In this document: positions 23,199-35,489 of the stretch, piece after piece
Numbering within the stretch: position 1 is the first letter of the stretch
How the letters are laid out: each line of letters begins with the position of its first letter
Assembly (NCBI GenBank): GCA_958450365.1
Contig: CAUEEP010000908.1
Span: forward strand, 930,001-994,000
Direction of reading: 5' to 3'
Source of the DNA: Mesorhabditis belari
Taxonomy: Eukaryota; Nematoda; Chromadorea; Rhabditida; Rhabditidae
Length of the DNA stretch: 64,000 bases
Position numbers and translations under genes: made by a program
Notes under the pieces: model-generated
The model's input: the letters and a program-made list of their open reading frames with translations, nothing else
The model's database searches: none
Told to the model about the DNA's origin: nothing

Positions 23199-26100
23199 GA
23201 TGAACCACCGTTCCTCAAGGTCGGCACCGAGGTCTCTCCGAAATTCAAAGGAGGTTGCTGCGAGGCGAAAGTAAAACGGATATTCAAGAACATCAAATTT
23301 CGGGTGAGTGAGCTTTGCTTGAGTTCAACGTCCCGTTATCAAGGGGAAAAGATATCTTTTATCGTTTCCCGTCACTCGGAAACGTTGGAATATTTTGTCT
23401 TGATGTCTTGATTTTTGTGTGTTTGCACTAGAAAATGATGGCTTTTGTTGGTAGTGGCTAACCAATCTTTGACTCTGGTGATGGGGTTCAAAAAGATTAA
23501 AAAAATTGGCCTTTACCAAGAAAAATTGGATTTTCATCGTTAAACTTTAAAACTTTAAACTTCGTTCCAGCTAATCGCTTTTCCCACAAAATCTAACGAT
23601 TTTTTTTATCGGGCTCTCTTTTTTTTCTCTTGGTGATTTCCCCCCTCTTGTTTTTCTGGTAGAAAGCTAGGAAGAAGTTGCATTTTTTTGGAAAGCGAAC
23701 CAAAATTCGAAATTTCTTCCTAGATTTTAAAGAGTCAGTCACCTTTATGGACTAATTATGAAATTTTAGGCAAAGTCGCTACGAAGAATGAAACGAAAAG
23801 GACAATCATAGATGGGGATTAGGATGGGCGAAGAACGGTAAAAAAGTGTGTCTTGGAAAGATTAAAATGAAGGCTGATCCTTAGAATAAGTACACAAGAG
23901 AACGGTAAAAGTAGACTTGTCTAATGAGTATTCGTCATGTGGCAATCTCTTTCTTTCAGAAACTGTCCGTCAAAAACGAGCCGCCGCTCAGGCTGCTGCA
24001 GCCGCGCTGGCCGATCAACATGGCGGATTATCTCCGTCGATGAAAAAAATCATGAAGATGACGTGGAAGATGAGGATGAGAATAATACGAGTGATGAGAC
24101 GGGAGACGAATCACACAGTGACAATGAGATGTGAGTGGGCAAAAGCTGTAGTTTTTTGTCTAAACAAAGATTGAGGTCAGAGACTGAGGCTCTTATTAAA
24201 GCTTTAGAAGTAAAAAAAGATGCAAATGGGCCTAGTAACATTGTCCACTTTCAGAAAAGAGGCAACTCCCGAGAAATCTGCAGCAAAATCCCAAGAAAGT
24301 GACAAGGACAAAGAAAAAGACAAAGAACCCAAGAAAAAGACGACTGGCTTTGTGAGGAAAATATTTAAAATTTTAAGTTTAACATGTTTAGGCTCCTGGC
24401 GATTTGGTGATGGTGTGCAGAGATCCAAAAAAGACGGGAACTTACTCGCTGGCTGTTGTCGTCAATCCAAAGGTTGATTTATTTTATGTAAAAACTCCAA
24501 ATTGTCGTTTTAGATTTACAAAGCGTTGAAAGCGATGAAACCGTTGACGGGAAACGACATCCCTTTGAGGGGATTCATGTTGGAGGGACGATAGTGAGTG
24601 GTTTTCAAGGAAAAATGAGACGTAAAGTTAAATTAGGCTAAGAATTTTCGTCGACAAGTTCTTGCTAACTAAATTTTTATGAAAGCTATGAAAGCTTATC
24701 CTGCTAAAATTATCCTAGTTAAGCAAGCCTTGGCTTCTTTGCTGAAGAACAACGTTATTTCGACCCATCTTAACAATTTTCTTTAGTTTCTCGGTGTCAC
24801 GCCTTGTTCTCAAGCCATTCACCGCGAAACCATTGGCCGGATTCGAGAAAGAACCACATAAGACAGCCTACAATCGAACAAAGGATTTCTTGGAATGTAT
24901 CTTTTAGCAAAATCTCTAATTGAACTCGATTTTAGCCAAAGGAAAAACTTTGCCGCCATCATGGAATCACAAAGAACAAATCTTGACCGAGTCAACGATG
25001 AAGAAGAAAAAGGACAGAGAGACGGAGAAAGAAAGGGACAAGGATAAGGACAAAGAGTGGGTTTAATTGAAGGTTAACTAAACTTTGAAGGTTTACAATT
25101 GGATTCTTACAAATTAAACAGGTTTGACCTACCAACTACAATTCGGCGTAAAAATTTAACTATAGAATGAGTACATTACCTTAAATTAACTTTAAAGTTA
25201 ACTATTCTTTTTTGAAGGGGCAGTCTAACAATTCTATTAATTTTAAGCTCAAATTTTAGTGCCACTTCCGACAGTGATTCTGAGGATTCGGAGGAAACGA
25301 CTGACGATGAAACGGATAAAAAAATTTGATCAAGCTCGTGATACTTTTGTCGCCCATTTCTACAAGTTTCAAGAAGAGTCTGTTTAAAAGTTTTACCTTT
25401 ACCAATTTATTTTTAGCCACTCCGATCAACAAACAGCCGGTGCTTGGTGGGAAACCGCTCAACATCTACAAATTCTATCGGTTTCGTGGAGGGATTTCAT
25501 TTGATTTCATGCACATTGTAAAAATTGGTTTATCGGGTAGCAGAACTGTAAAGTCCACTGGGGCGTAAAATCAAATTTTACGAAAATGAACGGCTAGTTG
25601 ATAAATTCTCTACTAAACGCGGTGTTAGCAACTCTCGAAGGTTTCAAGATTTTTGCTTCAAGACTAGACTCAAAATGAAGTCTCTGCCCCATCTGTGCTG
25701 ATCCACGAGAAGTGGCCATACCGGTTGGGGTTCCCATCTTCACAACCTGAGAATATCTCTAGACTGTATTAGCATCGGCTTGTATTAGCAGTTTCACCTT
25801 TTCAGCCAGCTCGAATGCCTTTGAGTCCATATCAACTGCGATCAACAAGGCGTTGCGTTCCTTGATTAGCTTATTAACTTGTTGCAAATTCTCTTCGACT
25901 GGTTGTTCCGCGAGGTCTAATACCGGGTTGAACTCCAGTTGCATCGCGAATCGCTTCTGTGTGAGTACGGGCAAGGCCGGCTTCGGTTTGATCTTCGCCG
26001 TCATTTGCTCCATCTCCAGGAGGTGAGCCTCCAATTGCTCCAGATTCGACCTCTCTCCTGTGGATATGCCTAAATAAGACAATGCAGCAGAAAATATTGG

Positions 26101-27487
26101 TAGAAAATAAAAGAAAAAGATAAGAAAACTACCCTTAACAGCTCTTCTAAACGAAATAACCAATTTTTCATTCACAAACCACAGAATTTCGTGTAAAGAT
26201 TGTGACCTTTTTTTTGACAGAAATCTTATTTTGTATCTTTAGGTTGTTCATCGTCTTGGCGGATTGAAGCAAGTGTGTGCGAAGGCAAAAAGGGAAAAAG
26301 GTTACTTTATTAGTGCAATTGAATGTTTAAATCTTTACAGGTTTTAATGCGGATGAAGCTAGAGGGATGTCCGGGTGCCACACCGTCCACCTTCAAATCC
26401 CCCTATCATCAGTGGGTTTGGTTTATAGGGGTAGATGATTTTTTTTGCAATTTAAGCAGCTTAAATAGTTAAAAATGTTCAAATTTTTGCGGTTCTCATC
26501 AAAATTGCTTTAATATCCTATTGTTGAGGAACCTTTACCTTAAAATAGTCAATTTTTGCTGAAACATTTATAGAAACGGCTATTTCATTCAAATCATTTA
26601 GTTTATATTCTACCCCTTTTCAGGTACTTTCTCTTGTTCAGTCAACAGCACACTCGTCGTTTGGGCTGGTCATTGAGCGAATTGACGATGCCGGCCGGAA
26701 GAAGACCAGGACGATTACGGTTACGACAAATGGGCAAAGGAAAGGAAAAAGAGAAGGAGAAGATGGAGAAAGGCGAGAAGGAGAAAGAAAAGGACAAGGA
26801 TAAGGTGAAGATTGTGAAATGACTAAATGAAATTTAAGTGAGATCGACAAAAATGAGTTTAATTTTTTAGACGAAACCCCGAAAGATGTCCGTGGATGTC
26901 CGTGAGAAGAAGGACAAAAATGATGATCGGTCAGAGAAAGAAATGAGTGAATCGTCGACAAAACCGGAGAAAGTCAAGGAGAAGCCAGAGATCACACATC
27001 AACACCAACAACAACAATCAAACAAGCTTGCGAAAAAGTTGGATGATGAGGAAAAGGGTAAGCAAGTGGGGGGAGGGTTTACTTGAGAAATTATGTTGAA
27101 TGTTTTAGAAAAACTATCGGTAAAGGACAAGGAGAAAAAGGAAGAACTGGCGAAAGCAGCAAAAATCAAAAGGTAAAAATTAAATGATTTGCCTTAAATT
27201 TATATTTATTTCTTTCAGAGAACACATCTCTCCGTCACCGGCTCGTTCAACCGCCTCATCGGCGTCCAAAGATGAGAGGAGAAGAAAAAGGAGAGACGAG
27301 AAAGCTGTTCGAATACGACAAATCAACAAAAGAAACCATCGAGACATCGAGCTATCGAGGGCCAACACTACTGATGAGTGAGAGTTTTGGCGCCATTTCC
27401 GATGATACAATCGTACATAGCTTTGTAAAGGCTCTTGGCGAAGATGATGAAAACGAAATTGAGGATATCGACAGTTTAATTTTTTAA
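23199..27487 (+). CDS. ARID4/RBBP1-like chromatin protein gene, many exons, frame breaks
   Basis: Recognisable exons: 23199-23303 (DEPPFLKVGTEVSPKFKGG, the RBB1NT start of ARID4), 23960-24130 (acidic), 24255-24351, 24392-24472 (GDLVMVCRDPKKTG), 24514-24593 with 24787-24896 (LRGFMLEGRYFSVSRL, Tudor/RBB1NT-like), 24936-25056, 25260-25381, 25417-25490 or 25517 (ATPINKQPVLGGKPLNIYKF, start of the ARID), 26243-26300 (VVHRLGGLKQV), 26341-26430 (KLEGCPGATPSTFKSPYHQW, end of the ARID), then Lys/Glu-rich exons to about 27381 or 27487. ARID4 proteins bind DNA and recruit Sin3/HDAC complexes; that role is inferred. Problems: a seven-A run puts TGA at 25327, the codons on either side of two ARID introns do not meet in phase, and the first exon lacks an upstream acceptor or ATG. 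It is either a decaying gene or one with sequence errors. Confidence 0.65.
25759..26175 (-). CDS. Nested antisense gene of unknown function
   Basis: A 138-codon open frame on the minus strand lies inside the large ARID-gene intron. A better reading removes a 63-nt intron (26132-26070, GTAGTT..TTATTTAG, pyrimidine-rich), joining 26175-26133 to 26069-25759 in frame for about 117 residues (MNEKLVISFRRAVKG then ISTGERSNLEQLEAHLL). The product is then soluble, with a helical, Leu/Glu/Lys-rich C-terminal half (EENLQQVNKLIKERN, KAFELAEKVKLLIQADA) that could form a coiled coil. It has clearly higher GC and balanced codon use compared with the surrounding intron. I do not recognise the family. Confidence 0.5.
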   Translation of the reverse strand: MNEKLVISFRRAVKGSFLIFFFYFLPIFSAALSYLGISTGERSNLEQLEAHLLEMEQMTAKIKPKPALPVLTQKRFAMQLEFNPVLDLAEQPVEENLQQVNKLIKERNALLIAVDMDSKAFELAEKVKLLIQADANTV

Positions 27488-27568
27488 CAAAAGTTTTAAT
27501 TCTTTGAATCTGTATGATGATGCCGAGATTGTTTAAATCAGTTTTTAGTTAATGTTATTGTTTGTTAC

Positions 27569-27574
27569 AATAAA
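27569..27574 (+). terminator. Poly(A) signal AATAAA
   Basis: AATAAA about 80 bp after the last possible stop of the ARID4-like gene, in T-rich sequence. Confidence 0.5.
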
Positions 27575-27981
27575 CAAATTTGTTAGAAAGCCACTATCAA
27601 ATAACAAAAAAAAAACATGAGTCTTTGCACCAAAATGAAAGCGGACTTATTTAAGGAACTTTAACCCATTCGAAACCGGAGCGTTTTTTTCGTCTGCGGA
27701 CCACGCTCTTTTTTGAAAATGTTTTTTCTGCAAATAAATAAAAATAGATTTTTGCAGTGGCGCAGTGGCGCAGTGACCTTTTTTGAAAATTACGAGAATG
27801 CGCATAACTAAAAACCTAAAAAATCTTTCGAAAAGTGGTTTTGCTTTTTAAAAACTAAAAGTACTTACCGTAAATACTGTAACTGAAGGGTATGCCCTTT
27901 ATTTTTCTCCATCATTGGATTTATATAAGCTTTAAGAAGAATTTCAAGAAAGAAACTAAATTTTTTTTATAAAATTTCGAT

Positions 27982-28257
27982 TTCCGTGATCAGCGCTGAA
28001 GCTTTCACAAAATGTAACCCTTCTTGCCCGGTGAGTTTTGAGAATTTGAATAAAAGTATCGAAGATTGAGTATAAAAAGAGTGAGTAAAAGAGTGGGATA
28101 AAGGTTTATTTCGAAAAATTAGTCTCATTCCCACAATTTTCTCATATCATCTCATCTCAAAAATGTTCATTTTCAGAACAGCGTCGCTGCTTGCTGTGCG
28201 ACAAACGGCAATATGAATGGTGGTTACTGCGTGAATGGAGCCGCCTTCTGCAACTGA
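27982..28257 (+). CDS. Knottin-like secreted peptide, last two exons (partner of R4)
   Basis: The exon ending at 28030 encodes ISVISAEAFTKCNPSCP. After a GTGAGT..TTTTCAG intron, exon 28177-28257 encodes NSVAACC through NGAAFCN and stop. The cysteine layout is C-x3-C-x6-CC-x10-C-x6-C, the C-C-CC-C-C order of inhibitor-cystine-knot peptides. The ISVISAEA part is the end of a signal peptide, by comparison with the complete gene at 49195-49756. Here the acceptor before ATTTCCGTG is damaged (no AG) and no first exon was found, although all six cysteines survive. Its stop is 72 bp from the convergent R4. Confidence 0.55.
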
Positions 28258-28328
28258 ATATCTCTTGAGCCTTATGTTCGATTTTTGCATAAACTGAACT
28301 GAATGATGTTTTTCGCGAACAAATGAAA

Positions 28329-30152
28329 TCAGTTTTTGGGTGTCGAGCCCGAGCTCTTCGTCTTGGTGACCATTGTACTCTTGCCGGATTGAGAAGAAGT
28401 AGAATTGAATGTTTCTTTTTCACTCGATGAAGACACCTTCTTTTTCAGGTATACCATGTTTATATAACTAAACAAAGGTATCAAAGTTAAGACTGAGAAA
28501 GTACGACAAAACCTCAGTCCAAGCGTGTAAATACATGTGGAGACATTTGAGTTCACTTGCAATGCCACACCTGATAAGCAGTAGCCAAAGAATGGATATT
28601 GTACAATGGTGATCAGACTTGAGACAAAATAGTTCGAAAAAAGAATGTTGAGTTACCGATCATCTGAAAAGCACTTTGTCACTCGCTTAGTATGTTCCGA
28701 AGATCTAATAGAATGGGTCAATGGATAAAAAAAACTATTACAGTTTTGGCAAAAAGAAGCCAATGGAGATTATTATTTTGCTACTCAATTTCCAAGTAAC
28801 CAATTGATCATTAAGTGTCCCGAGCCTGAACCAACCGGAATCATTAAACGTCTCTCCGCCCTTGAAGCTGCTTTGGAGTTACTCAGCTAAATCTCGCATT
28901 TTTTGAGAAATATTACTTCAACTTACTTTTCGGAGCTTTAAAAAAGTGAAAAAATCCATTGTGATCATGAAATATGTCAGGGTTGGTGTCACATAAATAT
29001 TCACTATCACACTATTTGCAAACACCGATACGCAGAAAAGAGAAATCGTTATCGAATAGCAAATGAGAAACTGGAGTACGGCATGTTTTGTTGTATACTT
29101 GTAGAACATTCCATCGAAAGAAACGGCCATTAAGCGACTAAAAACTTTTTTTCGAAAGTAGTGCACTTTTTTGAAACTTGATTGAGACGAACATCTGACA
29201 AAATGCGTTCACGACGAACAAACCCCCAAAATTGTTGAAAATAAAACCGGCGATGCCATCCCTTGCACATCTGCAGTTGAAATTTCTTTAAGGGGCAAAG
29301 TAAATTAGAAGTAAATAATTCACTTGGCACTATTATATGGCTCAATATATGAACCAAATACTCAAAACAAATCGGTTGGTCTACGATTTTTCATCGAAAT
29401 CTAAGAACTCCACCTAATAGCAAAGCAAAATTGTCAGAATCGTGAGAAATCTTTGAGAAAAAGATTCTTTATGCTTCATTCAAAAAGCGGAAATATTTTT
29501 GATGGCTTTAGCCAGGTGCCAGAAAAAAGCCAGATATTTAATCCTAACTGAAAGCAGAAAATTTGAGCCAATCCATTGATGTCTTACGCTATCTCAATCT
29601 AATTCTCAGGTATATTCTTGGTGATAACAATAACAATAACAATAACACTAATAGTCAAGGTTTTGAGTATCATACACAAATCCAATAAGGTTTTTTACCC
29701 AGTATTCAAAAAGACTGTGCACAGGCCGGTCGCCATTTTAAATATCGTATAGACGAGTCGTTGCACTTTTTCGCCCGTTAGGATTAGTCTAAAAAGTTTT
29801 TTTGTGAGCCTATGCAGATTCATGCTGTAGTTAGCTGAGTGCCTTTAGAATTAAACTTGAGGCTTCAGTAAAGTTACAGTAACTCACCGAACACTCAGCA
29901 ATAAGTCATCATTTTTGGCCGAGTAATAAATCGCGAAAAGGTTTGTGAACATAAAAAGGATAAATTTGCAATAAAAAGCACCTGCATGCAAATGAGTTTT
30001 ATCCTTTTTGTAACAAAACTAACCAAGGCGCATCCGGAATTCAAAAAAGCTTGAAATCGCGAAAGTGTATCCGGACTGATCTCAAGGAGTCCCGGTTGAG
30101 ATGAGTCTGACCCGAAGCTGACGGCACGTTGAGACATTAGATCAACCTTGAT
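28329..30152 (-). pseudogene. Receptor R4, broken 7TM receptor
   Basis: All receptor exons are recognisable: exon 8 28663-28329, exon 6 near 29126-28925 (CYSITISLFCV), exon 5 with VNAFCQMFVSI and NRLMAVSF, exon 4 with RLILTGEKVQRL, exons 3 and 2 up to about 30152. There are two disabling changes. Exon 8 is one base short near ACATTCTTTTTTCG, so the TM6 frame ends in TGA. Exon 3 carries 14 extra bases (around 29952), shifting TM1 into FLCSQTF and an early stop. The tail still reads GSTPKN. Confidence 0.75.
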
Positions 30153-31099
30153 CATTTGGCAAACATTGCCGAGAGCTGGAATTGGAAGTAGAGAATTGTT
30201 TTTATAGTAAAGAAATGCTCAAAATAAGTCCACCAACAAGTTTAGGTACTTTAGGGTCATATCAAGATCAGACTGGTTCACTTCTTTGTAGTGCAGGCTA
30301 GGGAAGTACTCTAGCTCGTACTTACTATTAGACTTCGCCTAAATTACTGTATAGTCTAAAAAGTTTAAACTTTGGGCAATATCTCAGGTAAGAGAGTCTG
30401 TCTAGAAGCTGACGGAGGCACGTTGATACATCAGATCAAAAATTATTCCTGGCATGAAAGTACGAGCTTGTTTGATTTTGAAGCTTAAAAAAATGTTCTA
30501 CCTAGGCCTGACTAGATAAGGGTTGTTTAGAGGCAGGGGCAGAAGGCAAGTTCAAATCAGGAGTCAAGACTGGCCTTGGCTGGCTTGGCTGTGGGTGCTA
30601 TGGGTCTAAGTTTATTGGAAGCTTGGTTCACAAAAGTCCTTGATCTGACTTCTGGCCTGGCCTGGCTTCTATGTATACCTCTGGCCTGGCGATGAGCCAA
30701 AGCCAGATTATTAATTTTGGGAGCCAGAATGAAAGAGTCTGCTTAGAAAAATGGTTATTTGATAGATTTGCACAAGTACATAGAGGAGAAGACTTCTTGC
30801 TATGTTTATGGCTATGAATAAATGATACACGCAGTCTGTCCACAAAGCCAACCTGTTATGATCGACCCAACGACAAGCACCTCCAAAATTTCGCGAATCC
30901 CCGACCAAAACATTCACTCGTTGTCCTCGTACGTCCCTCGTTGCCTAAAATCGAGTTTTTGGAAACACTTCCCCGTTTTTGTGTACAAAACCAACTGGGG
31001 GCGGAGGACGATTGGGTGCAATTTTTGTCAACAGATATGGCAATACAAATTAACCAAAGAGAAATTCGTCAAATATCATGAGATAAGAGGAACCAGATA

Positions 31100-31360
31100 T
31101 AAAAAAAAATCGTTCAAATACTTAGTAGATCAAATGGAAAAACTTTTCGGCGTGACGTTGGTCGATGGACAGCCATTCCTGGGTCGGTCCTTATCATCTC
31201 CTAATATCTTGTATCGATTAATAGCTTTCCAGACGGTAGATTTGACCTAATCGGTCGTTCTCACAATGCCCATTAAGCTCTTTCCCCATTTGCGTAGCTC
31301 CAAGATTACGGTCCTCTTGTTCTTGCGATCCATCCTTCAAATCGGTGACTAAAAAAACTT
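31100..31360 (-). pseudogene. Tc1-like transposase N-terminal fragment
   Basis: On the minus strand it carries the start of the family seen best at 50370-50792 (MDRK..., then a linker and DRP..NGRP-type stretch ending near GVTLVDG on the other strand). It is truncated on both sides and shifted. Confidence 0.55.
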
Positions 31361-31849
31361 TAGCTAGTTTTTTTTCAATTAAAAATAAGTTCAAAATACA
31401 AATGTTTTTGAATTTTGGTTTCTTGCGATCCATCCTTCAAATCGGAACCCTGTATAGTGTTGCGCTTAATGCATCTTCTTGGCTTGCTAAGACAATACAT
31501 TAATCTAAGCTGAAAAATAAAAATTAATGATAAAATCTACGTGTTTAAAAAATTAAATAGAATAGAAACCTAGACATTTTTAGAATTTTGAAAAGCCTGG
31601 CTGAGCACTCCAAAAAATTAAAAAAAAGTGCCAAAAAAGAATAACGATCATGTTGAAAGTTTTATATGGAATGAATGAAGTTTTAAAAGATCAAAGAATT
31701 TCAAAGTCCTTCAATAAAAAGCAATAATTGTCACCGATTTGTCTGTTGGGAATTCATAAGGCTGTGATCTTTTGCTTTTTTTGATCTTAATTTTTTAGGC
31801 CATCGGTCACGTCTCGGAAAAAACTTTAATTGGGTGTTAGGAGTTCAAG

Positions 31850-32152
31850 AACATTCGAAACTAATCTAATCGCTGGTTACAGTAAGTCCTGTCCAAGAAA
31901 AATGTACTCCCCCGGGGGAATTCTTTCGACAGAATTAAAAATGTTGAAACGTCAATGAGGAGTTGCAATGAGACAAATCGCAAACGGCAAAAAATAGAAC
32001 ATTTCGATCTTTGATTTTCGTTTTTCGTTTTCTTTTTTTCTTATCGCAACTCCACATGAACGTTTCAATATTTTTAATTCTGTCGAAAGAATTTCTCCGG
32101 GAAAACACATTTGTCTCGAACAGGACTTCCTGTAACCGGCGATTAGTTTGAA
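31850..32152. repeat. Fold-back palindromic element
   Basis: Left arm ctggttacagtaagtcctgt..gaattctttcgacagaatt..aatgaggagttgcaatgag; right arm is its near complement, ending aacaggacttcctgtaaccgg. The whole forms one imperfect hairpin of about 300 bp with an AT-rich centre. Confidence 0.7.
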
Positions 32153-32327
32153 TCACTATTGGAATAACATATTTTTCAACAGGATAATTATAGTTTAAAC
32201 GTGAGAACTTAATTTAAGATGAAAATAATAATAGATCATGGACCAGTTACAGTATGCGTTTTGCGATTGAATTGGAGAAATTTTCACTTTGAATTGCATG
32301 AAAAAAATGTCATTCCAAGAATGCTTC

Positions 32328-32620
32328 GAAACTAATCGCTGGTTACAGTAAGTCCTGTCCGAGAAAAATATGGTGCCCCGGGAGAATTTTTTCGACAGAA
32401 TTAAAAATGTTGAAACGTCAATGAGGAGTTGCGATTAGACAAATCAAAAATGGCAAAAAATAGAACATTTCGATCTTTGATTTTCGTTTTTCGTTTTCCG
32501 TTTTCGTTTTGTTTCATCGCAACTCCAAATGAACGCTTCAATATTTTTGGTTCTTTCGAAAGAATTCCTCCGGGAAAACTAATTTTTCTCAGACAGGACT
32601 TCATGTGACCAGCGATTAGT
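32328..32620. repeat. Fold-back palindromic element
   Basis: Same family as 31850-32152, about 480 bp downstream. Arms run from ctggttacagtaagtcctgt to acaggacttcatgtgaccag. Confidence 0.65.
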
Positions 32621-32891
32621 TTCGAATCATTCTTGGAAGGACATCTTTTTCAGCAGGATGAACTTGAGGACTTATGCAATTCGAGATGAAAATAAAAAGA
32701 GATCATGGGCCGGTTGAAGGGCGGAGGGGGGGACATTAATCTGCGCTGGATTTTGACGAAAAGGTTTTCTTGGTAACACTATGTTTTTATATTTTTTATT
32801 GACATTCATTATGTAAAATGGGCGAAAAAGCCTGTTTTTATACGCTGACCGACCGATTCAATACTACACGCTATGCCACTTTAATGTCAAT

Positions 32892-32936
32892 TCAAATATA
32901 ACGAACTTAAAAGAGTTTTAAGTTCGTTATATTTGA
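32892..32936. repeat. Perfect 21-bp hairpin with 3-base loop
   Basis: tcaaatataacgaacttaaa(a), loop GAG, then the exact complement. It lies at the left edge of a 1.08-kb segment that is absent from the duplicated copy near 43098. Confidence 0.8.
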
Positions 32937-33069
32937 TTCAAAAAGAAGTCAAAGATTTGTAGTCAGAATGCCATACCATTTTTCATCAAAGATTTGAAAA
33001 TGGTAAGCTTTTGTTGAGAACGAAAAAGACAAGAGAATTTTCTTTGACCACGAGACATAAGTAAAAAGA

Positions 33070-33245
33070 AGAACTAAAATTTCGAAGATTACCTTGAAGT
33101 TCTCCGGTAGATTTAAATGTTTGACGTTGACATTGCAGCCTGGCGGTCTTGACGCGCAGACCTTGACGGTTTCTTCTTCCTTGCCCAGAGCCACAAGGAC
33201 CTTGAGAGCCACTAGGCCCGGGCTCGAAAACGTTCTTTTTCGGTT
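33070..33245 (-). pseudogene. Possible collagen-like fragment
   Basis: A minus-strand frame reads FEPGPSGSQGPCGSGQGRR, a run of Gly-X-Y-like triplets, then loses the pattern (QGLRVKTARLQCQR). The following bases, in another frame, read NVNVKHLNLPENF up to a possible donor GTAATC near 33093. It looks like the end of a cuticle-collagen-like triple helix disrupted by a shift. The stretch is short, so this is tentative. Confidence 0.3.
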
Positions 33246-33597
33246 CAACTGAACCGAACCGAAGTTCGATAACGTGTGATAAAGTAAACCGATGCAATAC
33301 GCAATAAATTAAATGCAAATTTGGCAAACCCTGTTTTTTTATTTTTGCACTAAATATTCAGCTGGTTAGACTGAATAACTTGGCAGTAAATTTATAAAAA
33401 GCATTTTGCAACAAAGTTCATTTTATATTTCCTCGATTTTTCTTAGCAATTGCGCAATTGTTTTTCAAAATATTCTGCACCTTGTCTGTCTTTGCTTGCT
33501 CCACTTTGTTCATTTACTTTCATTTGTTTTGCTATAGGTATAAACTGTTTAAAATTACGTTCGAACTTACGTACTCCAGCATCTTTTTTAGAAAATG

Positions 33598-34457
33598 GGA
33601 CCCAATGTGGAATCCGAGTATCGGCATCATTTCACGCGAGAAGGCGAAATGGAAAAATGTAACTACTGCAAAACGACGTACAAATATCAATCGTCGACCA
33701 GCAATCCGAAGAGACACTTGGAGAGATTTCATGCAAATAAATTAGGAACATTAGTATGTGGTTGACTAGTGTTATTAACATAGCTGTTTTTTAGCTCACT
33801 TCTAACAAAGAGGTAGCAATAAAAACGTTTTTTTGAGCCAAAGACAGTATTGTCGTCTTCAAGAATTGCGATTTTTGACAAGGCATGGGCCTTAGTCTTT
33901 TCAGTCAACAACGTGGCTTTTTCTGTGGTTAGTTTGATTTCTGTATTGCTTGAAGAAATCATAGATTTAAAAACCGCAAAAACTTATGGATAACCCTATA
34001 TATCTATGTTATATCCGATTTAGATTCAATATAAATCGGATATCCGATTTAGATTCTGAGTGTTGGAATTTTCGTTGAATCAATCAAAAATTAACGATTA
34101 CTAAAATGTATAACATTTTGACAAAGCAAAAGATAGAGTGTTGTGAAACGGATATCAATGATAAAACGAAGACGTAGTATATTTTTACTTTAAAATAGCT
34201 AAATTCTGCAAAAGTTACGGAATTTTGGTGCAGCTATTGCTTTTGATCTTGTTTTTGGTGTCAAAAAACATGTACCAACGCAGCAATTGTTAAAACTATT
34301 GTTGAGTCTAAATCGGATATGACATAGATTCAATATATCTTAGATAGATTCTCCGAGTTTTCGCTCAGCTTTGGAAATCACACAACCGGGATATATTTTG
34401 ACAAGAAAAAGATTAATGGAAACGATTGATCTACTGAATGCGAATGTTGAAGCAAAT
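33598..34457 (+). pseudogene. hAT-type transposase remnant with BED zinc finger
   Basis: At 33598-33756 a frame reads ESEYRHHFTREGE, then CNYCKTTYKY and STSNPKRHLERFHANK: the Cys-x2-Cys...His-x4-His of a BED zinc finger. A second block at 34344-34457, after a TTAG acceptor, reads DSPSFRSALEITQPGYILT and TRKRLMETI, like the conserved stretch downstream of the BED finger in hAT transposases (FR.LL...P.Y..PSR..L). The two blocks are about 590 bp apart, with only AT-rich sequence between. It could be a decayed transposon or the source of a co-opted BED protein. Confidence 0.55.
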
Positions 34458-34734
34458 GTAAGTTTTTTACCCAACTGCTATCTTAATTTATTGCTGAACC
34501 CATCCATCGGGATCACTTTCGCAGAGGACCGGATATGAGTTTTGGAGGAGCATCAAGCGGGTTTTTTGGAGAAGCCTGGTGAGCCGGTTCGGGTAACTTG
34601 AAACGAAACTGAAATCAAGTGCTTCAGAAAACAGGTAACAGAACTACTGTAGCTTTCTCATCGTCGATCTCACTTCGATCAGCCATATCAACAAGTTATT
34701 TTCCAAAGACCTCTAGCGATTTCTCCTTTTAGAT

Positions 34735-35040
34735 ATGGTGATCGCCCTCACTGCATTATTGAGAAAAACTATTTTCTTGACATTTACTGTGTTTGTTATG
34801 ATAAAATTTAACATAATTTTAAAATGCACCCAAAATGCACCCAAAATTCTACCAAAGACCACTCAGGATTCAAGCATTTGTATTTGCTTCATAACAGGAA
34901 AATTTAATCGCCAACCTGTGTTGCGACAGGAATCATCGGACCTTGCGAGCAGACTTGCTTTGAGAAAATCAATGGATTCACTCGTGATGAGGTGGATTGC
35001 CTGGAAATGTACTTCTTTAGTATTCAAGGGGGAGGGGTAA
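34735..35040 (+). other. Conserved ORF downstream of the hAT remnant
   Basis: A 101-codon frame (MVIALTALLRKTIF...) is repeated at 43986-44291 with few changes and no stop. It starts with a hydrophobic stretch and continues with IITGKFNRQPVLRQ-like sequence of no known family. The conservation mostly reflects recent duplication of the whole block, so coding is unproven. Confidence 0.25.
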
Positions 35041-35489
35041 CGATTTTGCCGAACTTTAACTCACAGTTTAAACATTCTTTTGTGATAGATTTTGAAAAAC
35101 TTAAAAACTATTAGAATCTGCAAAGCCTAAGCTATCTAATAATGCATAAAATGTCAAAATTGGACAAGTTTAGGATAACTAAATCAAGGAGACAAGGTTG
35201 GCAAAATCGTTGCCCATCCCACGGATACTAAAGAAGTATCCAGGATTTAACTTATTTTAAAATTGGTTTGTCCAAAAGCGTTTTGTTTTAAAATTGTAAT
35301 AAGCTGCATCATAATTTATTTTGGCGACGCGATCAATGCAAATTTCATGCAATTCAAAGGAAAACTTTTCCAATCCAAAACGCTTAATGCAACTGGTCCA
35401 TGATCTTTTATTATTTTCAACTTAAATTGCATAAGTTCTCAATCTTAAACTCTAATTATCCTGTTGAAAAATATGTTATTCCAAAAGTG

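Noticed and set aside
26638..26961. 107-codon minus-strand frame
   Set aside because: Ser/Pro-rich mirror of the Lys/Glu-rich exons of the ARID4-like gene.
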